DNA of 64,000 nt from Salvia splendens (lineage: Eukaryota; Streptophyta; Magnoliopsida; Lamiales; Lamiaceae). Positions 11,144-23,442 of this stretch are shown here, one piece after another (position 1 is the first letter of the stretch; each line of letters starts with the position of its first letter). The notes under the pieces were generated by a model. That model was not told where the DNA came from. It ran no database searches and saw only the letters and a program-made list of their open reading frames with translations. The position numbers and the translations under genes were made by a program. The DNA is taken from the NCBI RefSeq assembly GCF_004379255.2, contig NC_056037.1, positions 34,135,012 to 34,199,011 of the forward strand. The letters are read 5' to 3'.

Positions 11144-11997
11144 GAGGGAACATCTTTTTTGGTCCACGAACTTTGCCAAAGTATCATTTTAGGTCCGTGA
11201 ACTTTGAAAATATCATTTTAGGTCCGTGAACTTTGAGTTAGTATCATTTGAGGTACTTTTTACTATTTCCAAGTTTTTTTGGACGAAAATACCCTCAATA
11301 CCTTAAAGTTTATATATTTTTAATAAATTTATCATATACTCATATTTTTTTATAAATATCTTTACAATATATTTTTGACAAATTTTCTAAATATAATTTG
11401 ACCTTAAATATTATCACTTAATTTTGTGGCATGCAAGTAAAATTGCTTCTTCAGTTTTTTATAATAATTTTTTTAAAAATTGAATAAAGAACTTTTCTTT
11501 AATAAACAAAAAATGAATAAAGATCTTTTTATAAATATCATTACAATATATTTTTGACAAATTTTCTAAATATAATTTGACCTTCAATATTATCATTTAA
11601 TTTTGTGACATGCAAGAAAAGATCTTTATTCAATTTTTTATTATTAAAGAAAAGTTCTTTATTCAATTTTTTTAAAAAAATAATAATTGAAGAAGCAATT
11701 TTACTTGCATGTCACAAAATTAAGTGATAATATTTAAGGTCAAATTATATTTAGAAAATTTGTCAAAAATATATTGTAAAGATATTTATAAAAAAATTTG
11801 AGTATATGATAAATTTATCAGAAATATATACACTTTAAGGTATTGAGAGTATTTTCGTCCAAAAAAACTTGAAAATAGTAAAAAGTACCTCAAATGATAC
11901 TAACTCAAAGTTCACGGACCTAAAATGATATTTTCAAAGTTCACGGACCTAAAATGATACTTTAGCGAAGTTGGTGGACCAAAAAAGGTGTTCCCTC
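11144..11997. mobile_element. Long-arm MULE foldback element
   Basis: 854 bp forming two inverted arms of roughly 400 bp each: GAGGGAACATCTTTTTTGG at the left edge pairs with its near-complement at the right. Flanking 9-mers TTCCCTTTA and TTCCCCTTA match at 8 of 9, fitting a Mutator-type duplication. Internal repeats of GGTCCGTGAACTTTG occur twice in each arm. No ORF. Transcripts through it would fold into a very long hairpin. Confidence 0.8.
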
Positions 11998-12054
11998 TTC
12001 CCCTTATTAGCATGCCTTTGTTGCTAGCTATAGGTACCCAACAAAATAAAAATG

Positions 12055-12227
12055 AATAAAGTTATTTGGATTGTCAACTGCAACAACAATTTGATATTGT
12101 CTGCTTTGGGTCAAGTTCGTAGGATTTGTTTTTGGGTCATTTCCAAAAGACCTAAAACTAATTGGGGTTGGAAAGAAATTATATACACCTTCCAACTTCC
12201 TTCAGACACCCGATGTGGAATAGGTTT
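12055..12227 (-). repeat. Dispersed repeat with snRNA-like promoter, target of the Copia insertion
   Basis: This sequence recurs, diverged, at about 18460-18862. Reading the minus strand, ATTCCACATCG (one base off the plant snRNA upstream element RTCCCACATCG) is followed 25 bp later by TATATAA. The Copia element inserted right at its edge, duplicating GGTTT. Confidence 0.5.
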
Positions 12228-12536
12228 TGTTGAAATTAAACGGAGATAGCACTGGAGATTAAGATCTTACGCGAATTTTTGAGAGTATTGAATCTTGAAG
12301 AAGAATTTTATTTGATTGCAAAATGAACAACTGAAGAAAACAAACTCTCTTTCAGCCTTTTAAACTACCGTTGCAACAACTAACGTCTACTAACAAAATC
12401 TAATCCTACGGCTAGGATTTAATCTTCTTCATCTCACAAATCGGACGGCTGCTGAGTCTTCAGCTTAATTGAGCGGACTGCAGCTTCCTCTTTCTAACTC
12501 CTTCGTCAATTGCAACTAAGCAATTAACTACTCACA
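12228..12536 (-). repeat. Copia 3' LTR (left copy)
   Basis: Begins TGTTGAAATTAAACGG and ends CTACTCACA in plus orientation. Near-identical to the copy at 18107-18417; differences seen are three or four substitutions plus a 2-bp indel. Confidence 0.93.
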
Positions 12537-14489
12537 AATCTTCACCTTCATTGCTTAGCTGAAATTGTTGTTGCCTCTGCATACCAACCAACTTCAAACA
12601 AAACTCAAATTTCTCCCTTGCCAACGGCTTTGTCAGCATATCTGCAGGGTTCTCTGCAGTATCAACTTTGAACAGCCTGACCCTACCTTTCTCCACCTCT
12701 TCCCTCACAAAATGTAGCTGCACGTCTATGTGTTTGCTACGTTCATGAAACACTTGGTGCTTCGCCAAACTTAGTGCACCATTGTTGTCACATCCTATAG
12801 GAATGGCTCGCTGCTTCACCCCAAAGTCTGCAGCCACCCCTCTTAACAAAAAACTTTCTTTAACAGCAGATGTGAGGGAAATGTACTCGGCTTCAGTTGT
12901 AGATAATGCCACCACATCTTGCAAGTACATGGTAAATATATACCCAGACTGAGATCTTCTTGTATCAACATTCCCTGCAAAATCACTGTCGCAAAATCCA
13001 ATCAGCACATCAGTCTCAGCTTCAACATTGGCTTTGAATAGAATCCCAACATCTCCAGCTCCCTTGAGATATCTGAGTATCCATCTTAGAGCCAGCCAAT
13101 GCTCCTTTCCATGATTGCTCATGAATCTACTTGTGCAACTGATTGCTTGGGCCACATCTGGTCTGGTCCTAATCATTGCATACATCACACTCCCCACAAT
13201 GTTTGCATACGGAATAACTTGCATTTCCAGCCTTTCCTTCTCAGTCTTTGGCGCTTGCTCCATTGATAGCCTGAAGTGCTGAGCTAATGGAGTAACTGTA
13301 GCTTTAGTATCTTCCATCCTGAACCTTTTGATGATTCTGGTGACATAGTCAACCTGATTCAGCCACAACTCTCCCCTTTCTCTATTTCTGACTATGTTCA
13401 TACCCAAGATCCACTTAGCTCCACCTAAGTCCTTCATGTCAAATGCAGACCCCAGATAATCTTTTACTTTCTGCACTTCTTGCTGAGAGGCTCCTGCCAC
13501 TAACATATCGTCCACGTATAGTAGTAGATAAGCAACAACAACACCTTTCCTCTTCTTTATGTACATGCACTCATCATACTTGGACCTCACAAATCCATTC
13601 TTGAGCACATGGTCATCGAACTTCTTATGCCATTGCCTACTGGCCTGCTTGAGGCCATATATACTCTTCTTGAGTAGACACATCTTATCTTCCATTCCTG
13701 GCTTGATGAACCCCCTAAGGCTGAGACATGTAAATAGTCTCCTCCAAGTCTCCATGCAAGAATGCCGTTCTTACATCCAATTGCTCAAGTTCCCAATTCA
13801 TTCTTGCTACCACAGCCATGAGAATCCTAATTGAAGTGTGCTTGACTACGGGTGAGAACACTTCATTGTAGTCAACCCCATATTCCTGTGTGAATCCTCT
13901 GGCTACCAACCTAGCCTTGAACCTTATCTGTTCATTATCAGCAGACTCAATTTTTTTCTTGAAGAGCCATTTGCAGCTGACTAACTTCCTGCCCTCCACC
14001 TTATCTACTAGGATCCAGGTCCCATTCTTGATGAGAGAATCAATCTCCTCAATCATAGCCTTCAACCATCTGTCTCTTTCCTTGCAATTCATGGCCTCTT
14101 TATAAGAACCAGGCTCTGCAAAGTCTATTTCTTCTGCCACACACAGAGCAAAGTACAACATTTCTGAATCTGAATATCTGTTGGGTGGCCTCACATTCTC
14201 CCTTCTAGTTCTGTCTCTTGCTAGTTGATAATCTCTCAGGTCAGTTTCTCCAGCTACAGCTACTGGAGTATCCTCATCAGAGCCCTCAGATTATGAGGAA
14301 TCAACCATTCATCCAACCTCAATACCAGCACCTGATCCAGAACTTACAACATTTTCAGATGGTTTCTCTGCTCTTTTAAAGGGCAGTTCAATTTCAGTGA
14401 ACACAACATCTCTGCTCACAATCACCTTCTGCATTCCAGGCTCCAAGCACCAGAGTCTATATCCCTTTACCCCAGGTTGATAACCCAAC
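12532..14489 (-). pseudogene. Copia pol, integrase tail plus reverse transcriptase/RNase H
   Basis: Reading leftwards from 14489: an integrase C-terminal segment with GYQPGVKGYRLW, an in-frame TGA at 14309-14311, then RT from about 14194 with WLFKKKIESADNEQ, FSPVVKHTSIR and LDVRTAFLHGDLEE. Near 13735 a TAG and a one-base shift in a G-run separate the next ORF (13755-12532), which holds the RT catalytic LLYVDDM and RNase H pieces (SDFAGNVDTRRSQSGY, STTEAEYISL). All expected domains are present, so decay is recent. Confidence 0.92.
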
Positions 14490-14494
14490 ATCAC

Positions 14495-15995
14495 TGACAA
14501 GTCGTATTCTAGGCCTTGGTTACTGGTCAGTATGATGTTCGTAATTGATTATATCTGCAAAACAGTTGCTCAAAGTGTGAGGGTTGAGTTTTCTAGCCAG
14601 TAGGCAAAGCTTCAGATACTTCAGGTGAAAAGGGCGTCAGAACGATTACGTACTGACCAGTATACATGCAAAAATGGCTCGAAATGGAGAAGAAGGATAG
14701 CTGGGACTGATCAAGCACAATTAAGGGCAAAGAAGTCATCTCGCCACAAGGTTTTACCCTAAAATCAAGGGTAAGCCTCCCTATAAAAGGAAGCCACTTG
14801 GAGAGAGAAAATACACATATACACATTCACTCATTCACCACCATCTTTAGGTAGAGAGTTCTCTCGGTAATACCAGTCTTTCAGCCGTGTCCCGCTTCTT
14901 GCCTCGCCACTGCCATGGTCACTTGAAGATTAAGAAGTTCCCAGAGTTCCAGACGTTCTCATCCAGTCAGCAAGATCGTAGTTAGAAGTTCCATCGCCCG
15001 GCATGGCAAAACACTTTTATTTCGCTTTCGTAGTTAAATTGCTTGTTTTTCCTTACGTTGGACCTTTGTTGCTTTTGGATATTTTCTGCTTTTGAAGTAC
15101 TTGTTGAAGATCCGAACGTGTTTATGCTATGAAGTTGATTTCCTTTTCGTTTATTGTGTTGTTTTGTTTTCCTTCCTTGCCTAGTTAGCTTAGATCTAAA
15201 GTTTCTTGGTGTTTTAAGTGCTGAATCTCTCATTTCTGTTTTACGTAGCAAGTTTCTCTAGGATAGTATAAGCTGGTACTGTTTGATTAGGAAATGGATC
15301 GTTGCATGCAAAGCTTAGTTTTAATTTCTGAATTGTTCATCCATGTTGACCAGTATGTAGAAGTCCAGTTCCAGTGTTTGATTTCAGATTTGATTTCGTA
15401 GTTTTAGATCTGTGTTCGTGAGTTATTAATCTGTGTTTTTATGGTGCTGAATCTGGTTTGTTTTCTGATTTTAGTTTTTGTTTGTTGAAGAAGATGATGT
15501 CCATATCCAAGTTTGGGACCACTTTTACTTTTTAGATGCTTTTTGTTTTTTGTCCTTCACCTTTAGTACACCCTGCAGATCTGTCAGCCTAGTCACCACA
15601 ACTACCACTTATTCTCTGCTTTACTGTTTAGCCTTTTATAGAAACCTAGTACTTTCCGCATATTTTCTGTTACACCGCATCCACCATAATTCCACGTACA
15701 CCACTACATGTCGACCACCATTCACCCTTCCTAGTCAGTAGGACACCATCTTAATTTCCCGTCTAGGTAGAGACTCAACCCAAGCGTGGTAGCTAACCAA
15801 CCTTTCCAAATATCACCGCGGTAGTTTAAACGCACCATCTCTGTGGGATTCGACCCCTACCTTCACTATACTACCCAGTAGAAGAGGGTTGAGGATTCTT
15901 TGAAACCAGGGTCTAGGCTTAGTTAGGATCTCTATCCTGACCAGTAGGATATATCCTTGCTTGAACGACACCTACGCACACCCTGCTGTCTTTCA
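14495..15995. mobile_element. Solo LTR nested in the Copia integrase
   Basis: 1,501 bp starting TGACAAGTCG and ending GTCTTTCA, flanked by a perfect 5-bp duplication ATCAC (14490-14494 and 15996-16000). It contains TATAAAAGG near 14783 and a repeated TACTGGTCAG/CTGACCAGTA motif near both ends, but no coding sequence. The single LTR implies an element that inserted into this Copia and then lost its interior by LTR recombination. Its family is not identified. Confidence 0.85.
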
Positions 15996-17305
15996 ATCAC
16001 ACATCTTAAAGCTCTTGCATTTAGCTTGGTCTGCTTCATATAAGCATATGCTTTGCACCCAAAAATCTTGAGGTGTGAATAGTCTCCATAACTCCCATAC
16101 CATCTCAAGTCCGGAGTGTCACTATTAATGCTAGAGGAAGGACATTTATTTAGCAATTTGACAGCAGTAGACACAACCTCTGCCCAAAACCTTTTCTCCA
16201 TACCAGAGGTGAACAACATACATCTCACCATTTCCCTAATAGTTCTATTAGCCCGTTCTGCTACTCCATTCTGCTGGGGATTCAAGGGGACAGTTTTGTG
16301 TCTCTTAATGCCCCTAGACTGACAAAAGCTCTCAAACTCTTTAGATAGGAACTCCAAGCCATTGTCAGTCCTTAAGCACTTGACTACACAGCCTTTTTCT
16401 TTCTCCACAGTTAGACACCATTCCTTAAACTTCGAGAAAGCCTCTGACTTCTCCTTTAGTATGTAAACCCACATCTTTCTAGAGTAGTCATCTATCACTG
16501 TCATGTAATATCTTCCCCCCCCAACGGATGACACAGGAGAAGGCCCCCACAAATCACTATGCACATAATCAAGTGGGGCAGTTGAGGTGTGTTTACCTTT
16601 CTGGTATGGAAGCTTCTTGGCTTTGCCCAAGATGCATTCTTCACATGGCTTGCTGGACCTTTCTTCAGATCCTTGAATCACATCCCCCTTTATCAGTTCT
16701 TTAATGCTCCCATCAGCTGGATGCCCAAGCCTCAAATGCCAAAGCTCCACAAGTTCTGACTTGGCTGTATTTGCCTGAGCAGCAGCTCTGAAAGCAGATC
16801 CGCATAGGTAGTACAAACTGCCATTCCTCTTTCCTCTAAACACCAAACTTTCTTTCCTTCTGACCTCCATCACCCCATCAATAGAGCAAAAGGAGCAGCC
16901 CTTCTTTTCAAGAGACCCCAATGAAATCAGATTCCGTTTTACTTCAGGTATGTATCTGACATCACTCAAGATCATAGTGGAGTTATCCTCAAGCTTGAAT
17001 CGAACACTCCCAATTCCTTTAACCTGACATACTTGATTGTTGCCTAGCACCACAATCCCTTGTGCCCCTGAAATCTCATCAAATAACTCAACACTAGGAC
17101 ACATGTGAAAACTACATCCGGAATCAAGAATCCATGATCCTACGCCCGGCCATTCCATCACATTCAAGGCATGAGTGGTTTCTTGCTCCTCAACACAATC
17201 TGAACTGGGCTTGGGGTTGTCGCCTGCTTGGGCTTGCTTCCGCTTCCAAGCGAAGCAATCCTTCTTGAGATGCCCCGGCTTCTTGCACCAATGGCAAGAG
17301 CGCAT
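15996..17305 (-). pseudogene. Copia zinc knuckle, protease and integrase core
   Basis: One long frame from 17305: zinc knuckle CHWCKKPGHLKKDC, protease active site WILDSGCSFHM, the pre-integrase segment with LWHLRLGHP, then the integrase core with SDLWGP, VIDDYSRKMWVY, LRTDNGLEF and QQNGVAERANRTI (the D-D-E signature). The frame is cut at 15996 by the nested solo LTR, shortly after KLNARALRC. Upstream it is out of frame with gag. Confidence 0.93.
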
Positions 17306-17383
17306 TTCTTTCTGGCTGTTTCCACCGAATTTCTGGGCCTCCTTCTCCTTCTTGAACCCCTTTTTCCTTTAACCTTTTAATAT

Positions 17384-18022
17384 TCAAGCTCTCAGGGACA
17401 ACTTCACCTCACTTGTCCCCATTTCTCTGCAATTCCTTTGACCTCCCTTGTCCCCATTTCTCTGCAATTCCTTTGATCTGAGGGCCGACTGAACCTGCAA
17501 CAAAGTCACAGTCCCCTCCCTTCCAAACAAAATCGCATCCGTCATCTGGTCGTATGCTTTAGGTAGGGCATTCAACAGGAGTATGGTCTTATCCTCATCC
17601 CCAATGGTGACGTCGATGTTCTCAAGATCGTCGACTGCCTTTCCGAAATCTTCCAATTGCTCCAAAACATTCTTCTCCTCACTGAATCGATATGAATACA
17701 TTCGCTACTTCATAAAGAGTCGATTAGCAAGCGATTTAGTCATATACAACTCCTCGCACTTCTCAAGAATTCCGATCTCCGTAGTCTCTTTTGAAACCTC
17801 TCGCAAGACCTTGTCCCCGAGAGACAACACCACCATGCTATGCGCTTTAGCAAGAACCTCCGCTCGCTTCTGTTTTGCTTTCTCATCGAGAATCATCGCA
17901 GGATCATCTTTGTTGAGTGCATCCGCCAACCCTTGCTGGATTAGCAACGCCTTGATCTTCATCCTCCACAAACTGAAATCATTTTTTTCGGTAAACTTTT
18001 CTGTTTCGAATCGCGAAGCCAT
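17384..18022 (-). pseudogene. Copia gag
   Basis: Starts at 18022 with MASRFETEKFTEKNDFSLW, the usual start of Tnt1-type Gag (UBN2-like) proteins. A TAG at 17705-17707 interrupts it in frame, after which the same frame continues (YSYRFSEEKNVLEQLEDF) to 17384. A frame change near 17370 then separates it from the zinc-knuckle and pol segment. In intact elements this protein builds the virus-like particle. Confidence 0.88.
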
Positions 18023-18106
18023 TGAAATCGATTTTAGGGCTCAATCGATTCACCACTGGAGCTCTCCTTCTCAACGCCTCTCCGACTTCCCACAGACGGC
18101 GCCACT

Positions 18107-18417
18107 CGTTGAAATTAAACGGAGATAGCACTGGAGATTAAGATCTTGCGCGAATTTTTGAGAGTATTGAATCTTGAAGAAGAATTTTATTTGATTGCAA
18201 AATGAACAACTGAAGAAAACAAACTCTCTTTCAGCCTTTTAAACTACCGTTGCAACAACTAACGGCTACTAACAAAATCTAATCCTACGGCTAGGATTTA
18301 ATCTTCTTCATCTCACAAATCGGACGGCTGCTGAGTCTTCAGCTTAATTGAGCTGACTGCAGCTTCCTCTTTCTCTAACTCCTTCGTCAATTGCAACTAA
18401 GCAATTAACTACTCACA
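18107..18417 (-). repeat. Copia 5' LTR (right copy)
   Basis: Counterpart of 12228-12536. Its first base pair reads CG in place of TG. On the minus strand it is followed by the primer-binding site, marking it as the 5' LTR. Confidence 0.93.
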
Positions 18418-18422
18418 GGTTT

Positions 18423-18977
18423 TTACTTAACAAACCTTTTCCTCAAACCGAGACCATATGGGGTTAGACATGAATTATATACACCTTCCAACTTCCCTCA
18501 GACACCCGATATGGGATAGGTTTGTACTCAACAAACCTTCCCCACAAATCGAGACCACATCGGGAACAGGCAGACGCAGTCGCCACATCGAGACATTACA
18601 GGCCCGACTAGAACTTGAGTCATCCTGGGTCCCACTCGATCATGGTTCATCTCGGCCCGACCCTTTGGTCATACCAGGCTTGACCCAAGCAACCTGGCTC
18701 TACTTGTTTGGATTGTCGAATGCAACAGTAGATTGATATTGTCCGCTTTAGATCAAGCCCGCACAGATTTATTTTTGGGTCACAAACTAATTAGAGTTAG
18801 ACATGATTTATATACACATTCCAACTTCTCTCAAAGGTGGAATAGGTTTGTACTCAACAAAAGCATGATTAATTTCGTATCTAGAAGATTTATGTAGCAA
18901 AAAAACGATAGCATAAATTGTTTGGCTAATTAAAAAAGCATGGTTGAATTAGCAATCATACTATAAGTATTGCATCA
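18423..18977. repeat. Dispersed repeat copies beside the Copia element
   Basis: Continuation of the repeat at 12055-12227. A unit with TTATATACACCTTCCAACTT and GGATAGGTTTGTACTCAAC occurs at about 18470-18535 and again, shortened, at 18795-18860. On the minus strand the first copy shows ATCCCATATCG and, 25 bp on, TATATAA. There is no coding sequence. Confidence 0.5.
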
Positions 18978-18980
18978 TAA

Positions 18981-19719
18981 GGGCATCCACAGTGGGGCGG
19001 ACGATAGTCCGCCCGATGCATCGGGCGGACTATCGTCCGCCACTGTAGCCATGCGGTCGATGGCACATCCATCGTCCGCGCCCTATGCTTTGTCCGCGGA
19101 CGATAGGGCTTCGACCACACATCGTCCGCCCCACTGCGGGTCACGCGGACGATACCGCGGACGATGCAACGCGTTTTTCCTTTTTTTTATTTTTTGAATT
19201 CTTCTAAATTTATTATATATATACACCCCAAGTCCACTCTTCCATTCACTCCACTCTTCCATTCACTCCACTCTTCCATTCTCACTCTTCCATGCACTAA
19301 AAATGAATCATGGTGATTACCCAAGTCTGAATAGTCCGATGTTCGGTGGTGGTGCACGGTGGCCGGGTACAGACCCTGATGAATACCGACCCTTTGACTC
19401 CAACACCCAGTACAATCCTGATTTCTGTACGGATTCATACGAGCTGTCAGACATGTTTTTTAGTGAACATGTTTTTTATTTCTAACTCTTGTAAATTTTT
19501 TTAATTAGTAATGTAGGATTTGTCTTAATCGTAGTGTTTTTATTTATAATTTTGCACGACATATTTGAAAACATAAAAAATTAATTAACAAAATAGTAGT
19601 GAAAACTATAGGGTGGAGTTTAGAGCGTCCCACTGTAGGTGGAATGGTAGGAGGATAAAATGTTGATGTGGCGGAACATAGAGCGACTGTATGGCAGACT
19701 TTAGAGCGCCCCAATGCTC
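18981..19719 (+). mobile_element. Non-autonomous PIF/Harbinger element with promoter and ORF start
   Basis: 739 bp from GGGCATCCACAGTGGGGCGG to GAGCGCCCCAATGCTC, flanked by TAA (18978-18980 and 19720-19722). The left arm is rich in GGACGAT and its complement. A TATATATATA box near 19214 and a short ORF at 19303 show that the 5' end of an expressed transposon gene is retained, while the catalytic part is deleted. Confidence 0.82.
19303..19485 (+). pseudogene. Harbinger ORF remnant, 60 aa
   Basis: ATG at 19303 follows a TATA-like run and a CT-rich leader containing a repeated CCACTCTTCCATTCACT. The peptide begins MNHGDYPSLNSPMFGG and shows no domain. It resembles the poorly conserved N-termini of Harbinger-encoded proteins; that link is inference from its position in the element. 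Confidence 0.45.
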
Positions 19720-19722
19720 TAA

Positions 19723-20135
19723 TTTATGAGATTAAGATCGGAGAATCATGAGAATCTTGCTTTTTGGACTGTTGGTTGATTAATTGATCACTTTGGAACA
19801 TCGAGTATCACGAGGTGATTAAAGCAAGCATGGAAAATGTCTATATAAAAAAATAGTACTACTACTTTATCAGTTCAATGGTGACTCATTTTTTTTTAGT
19901 TTCCTCGGTCCAAAATGACTCATTGATAAATATGATAATACTTTTATCTCAATTTTATTTTCTATCTTCCTTTATTTTTTCTACTTAACATACAAAGAAA
20001 GTTGCATAATATGATCTATCTCACATACAATGTTATTAGCTCATTCTATTAATTTTTGTTTTATTAGGTTTTTGTATCAATGCAGTTTATTTAATCAGAC
20101 CAATTTACTAATTTTCATTTTATTAAGTCGTTGTA
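19723..20135. other. Intergenic
   Basis: AT-rich. The part around 19880-20050 resembles decayed Stowaway-type sequence (ACTCATT motifs) but clear ends are missing. Confidence 0.4.
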
Positions 20136-20347
20136 CTCCCTCCGTTCCGCGGTAGTTAAGTCCTTTCATTTTTTACACTCATTTTAGAAAAATGATAATA
20201 AATAGTTAAAATGGAAAGAAAGTAAAGCATGTGACATAATAAGGTAGATAATAGTCTTATCTACATTATTCTCTCTATTACTTTATTTTTTCTCTCTAAA
20301 AAAAGTGCAGAAAATGAAATGACTCAACTACCGCGGAACGGAGGGAG
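20136..20347. mobile_element. Stowaway MITE
   Basis: 212 bp with nearly perfect inverted ends CTCCCTCCGTTCCGCGGTAG and CTACCGCGGAACGGAGGGAG, flanked by TA. No coding capacity. The well-kept ends suggest a young insertion. Confidence 0.93.
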
Positions 20348-21117
20348 TACTAATCTATTTTTATTTAAGAAGTTTTCATAATTTTATTGGATCTTATTTA
20401 AAGGATTTCAGAATTTAATTAATTTTTCTTGCATTAGTTAATTTTATTTATTTTTCTTTTTTTCTCATATTTATTTTGAAATTAATTCAGTTGTAAAATC
20501 AACTCAATAAATATTGTACAAATTTATTAATAATGTATGTCATCAACTTATAATTTTCATATTTATTCAATGATTCTTTAGTCGATATTGCAACTAAATT
20601 AATTACATATAAATTAGAGAACTAAAAACAAATAAATTTAATTAATATAAAATAATAATTAAATTCTGAAATCCGTTAAATAAAGATCCAACTAAGAAGC
20701 TTTTAAATCAAAATGCACTAGTATAAGCACCTCATGAAACATAAAAATATAAAATAAATTAATAAAATTAAATGTATTAATACAAAAATATAATTAAACC
20801 AATATTTATAGAATAATCAGTATTAGTATAACTTTACAAACAAACCCAATTCTTTCGTCCACAAAAGAGGTCATAGTTCATTTTGGAAAAAGTTCTCTCT
20901 CACGTTATTATCAATATACTATTTCCTTTTTCCACTTAACACACAAAATGTCTTCTAAATATCGTGCTATTACACAAGTGTGCCATCGATCTATTATGGG
21001 ATGGAGGGAGTATATTAGTGAAGAATTACCTTGTGTTTTTATTTAAATAGTACAGTGTATGATAAGTGTGTCAATATAAATTCTAAAATTAAATACAATA
21101 CGTATAGTTATAACCCT
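20348..21117. other. Intergenic, AT-rich, with a worn MITE
   Basis: No gene. About 20853-21012 looks like a worn Stowaway copy: TTCGTCCACAAAAGAGGTCA on the left and GGGATGGAGGGAGTA on the right. Confidence 0.4.
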
Positions 21118-21892
21118 TGACTCAACTTATTTTAACACAAGTAATACCCACAAGTGTACGGAGCTAGTGTAGCAATTAGCAAACAAGAGTATCGTATCCC
21201 ACAGAGACAAATTTGTACGAACATAACTACCACGAACAAATATTAACTATTATCTAGACAACCGGAAGAAGATTTGGTTTGTTCTAACAACTAATAAAAG
21301 CATATAATAAGCAAGTAAACAAATAAGAACAAGTGAACAAGTTGCGAAAAGATAATACGGAGAAAATGTAGAACTCAAGGATCCGGTGCACAATTCCGAG
21401 CTCTTATCCAATCTATTTGTCTTACCTTTTGGTGTCCCTAGAGTTATTAAGTCGATCACAATTATAGATTAAACCCCCTCCCGAGGTGAGAAACCTGTAG
21501 ATTAGGTGCTAGAATTGATGTCCCCTTCTAATCCTAAATCCCTTAACTCCCAAAGGCACGATAAGATCAAAGACCTCACTCAAAACCTCAACTCTCCCGA
21601 GTTTTATTGTATTAAGGTGTGAATTATTCTTCTTTCCAGATTAATTATGTGACATCCCTAAACTTACATCATTTTGCATCATTGCATATTTTATTCCGTA
21701 TTTCAAAATAAATAATGAATATATTATGTATAATATAAATTTGTTTAGTATATTAAATCATTGAATTAAAGTAGTAGTGTGTGCATGGGATTTAAAGTAG
21801 TAGTATATAATATATATAAATAAGTATGTGTACAATATCAATGTGTGTATATGGCTACGTATAGCCATGCACAACAAATTATAGTTATAAAT

Positions 21893-22098
21893 TAGTATGT
21901 GTAATATTATGGGAGTGGGTGTGCATGGGACACGTAGGTGTTGTTGTGCATGGGACACAACACATATATACAGAAATATTTAGTCTTGTGTTTAATAGTA
22001 TGTGTAATATTATGGGAGTGGGTGTGCATGGGACACGTAGGTGTTGTTGTGCATGGGACACAACACATATATAGAGAATTATTTAGTCTTGTGCATGG
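21893..22098. repeat. 103-bp tandem duplication in the solo LTR
   Basis: Two adjacent copies (starts 21893 and 21996) beginning TAGTATGTGTAATATTATGG, almost identical. Each holds two GTGCATGGGACAC motifs. Confidence 0.85.
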
Positions 22099-22358
22099 AA
22101 AATAGGTACTACACGTGTAAGTAGAAAATGAATTGCATGACCTCTATGCTTATGTGTTTGCTTAAAAACAAAAAAGGGTGACTAATGGCTAACCGACTTC
22201 TTTTCCACACATAAGAGATTATTATTGAGAAAATAGGGGGAAAGAACATAAAAAAAAGTATGAAGAGAACGCTCACCACCACAAGTACGGGAGAATTATT
22301 TAAGCTCTTTCGAGGTTTTTAATCATAGGTATTATTTCATCTATATTATATATATAAT

Positions 22359-23263
22359 CATCGGCGGATCCAGGTGGGGTCGCGCGGGGTCGGCCGACCC
22401 CACCGGCGGTCCACTGAACACTGCCGGAAAACATCATCTTCGACCTTTGACCTGGTGCAGTTCCGTCTCCGACCTCACGACCAGCTTCAACTCTACCCGA
22501 AGCCTTCCGCCTTTTCCAAAAACTAAGAGGAGAAAGGAACAATACTAATAAGAATAGAGTAGAGATAGTTAAGGGGAGGGGTTGCAGAAGAAGCTGATGT
22601 ATTCTCAACGAAGAAGATGAACAGAGAGGTTAATATTGATTTTTGGGCTGAGGAGTGGTTAATACTCCTATTGATTGTTGGGTTAGAAAATCTATAAGTA
22701 AAAAATCTAATTGATTGCCTCGGGTCACTCGCCGTTAATACTACTTTTTCATTTAGTAGGAGACTAAGATTAAGATTTTTGAGGGGCATAGGCTTTGCAC
22801 AAAAAAAATTGGTGCGTTATTGATATTCTTTTAATCATGTTTTATTATTTTTTTACTTTTAGTTTGTTTATTTGACCTAATTTTTATGAATATAATAATT
22901 ATATACTTATGTTTTTTTATTATTGATTTTAATTACCATCCATATTAAATTAATGGATAAATTTATTTTAAAAATATCTTGAGTTTGTATTTGTTCTCAT
23001 GAGTTTTATCTGTTCTTCTAGTGCTAATGTTGAACACAATCAACGACTGGAAGATATGTTTGCAATTATTTCCAATGATAAAATTTCGGCCAGCTTCAAA
23101 ATATGAATATTCGTAAAAGTTAAAAATATGAACTCGTAAAAGTCAACTATCGTGATAAAACAAAGATAATTTTATTTGTAATGTATTTTTATAATATATA
23201 TAATATTATTATATTAATTATCTCGTCCGATCCCACGATTTTTAAATCCTGGATCCGCCCATG
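22359..23263. mobile_element. Non-autonomous hAT element
   Basis: 905 bp with inverted ends CATCGGCGGATCCAGG and CCTGGATCCGCCCATG, flanked by a perfect 8-bp duplication TATATAAT (22351-22358 and 23264-23271). The left 250 bp is GC-rich, the rest AT-rich. No transposase domain recognised. Confidence 0.85.
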
Positions 23264-23334
23264 TATATAATAGTGTATATTTGATTACACGTAGATGTTA
23301 GTTAAACGTATTTGTAAACAGTCGTATAAATCTA

Positions 23335-23442
23335 AATGTATTTAATTGTATAGGATCGAGTGTTGTAGGCAATGTATTTAATTGTATAGGATCGAGTGTT
23401 GTAGGCAATGTATTTAATTGTATAGGATCGAGTGTTGTAGGC
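23335..23442. repeat. 36-bp unit repeated three times
   Basis: Three perfect adjacent copies of a unit beginning AATGTATTTAATTGTATAGG at 23335, 23371 and 23407. It lies inside the solo LTR. Confidence 0.92.

Larger units (their letters stand above)
12228..18417 (-). mobile_element. Full-length Copia LTR retrotransposon (Tork/Tnt1-like), inactivated
   Basis: 6,190 bp with a 5-bp duplication GGTTT on each side (12223-12227, 18418-18422). LTRs at 12228-12536 and 18107-18417 differ by only a handful of bases, so insertion is fairly recent. On the minus strand the order is LTR, primer-binding site (starting TGGCGCCGTC, about 18095-18104), gag, protease, integrase, RT and RNase H, LTR: the Copia order. 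A 1.5-kb solo LTR (14495-15995) interrupts integrase. Stops and shifts elsewhere show it can no longer make its own polyprotein. Confidence 0.95.
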
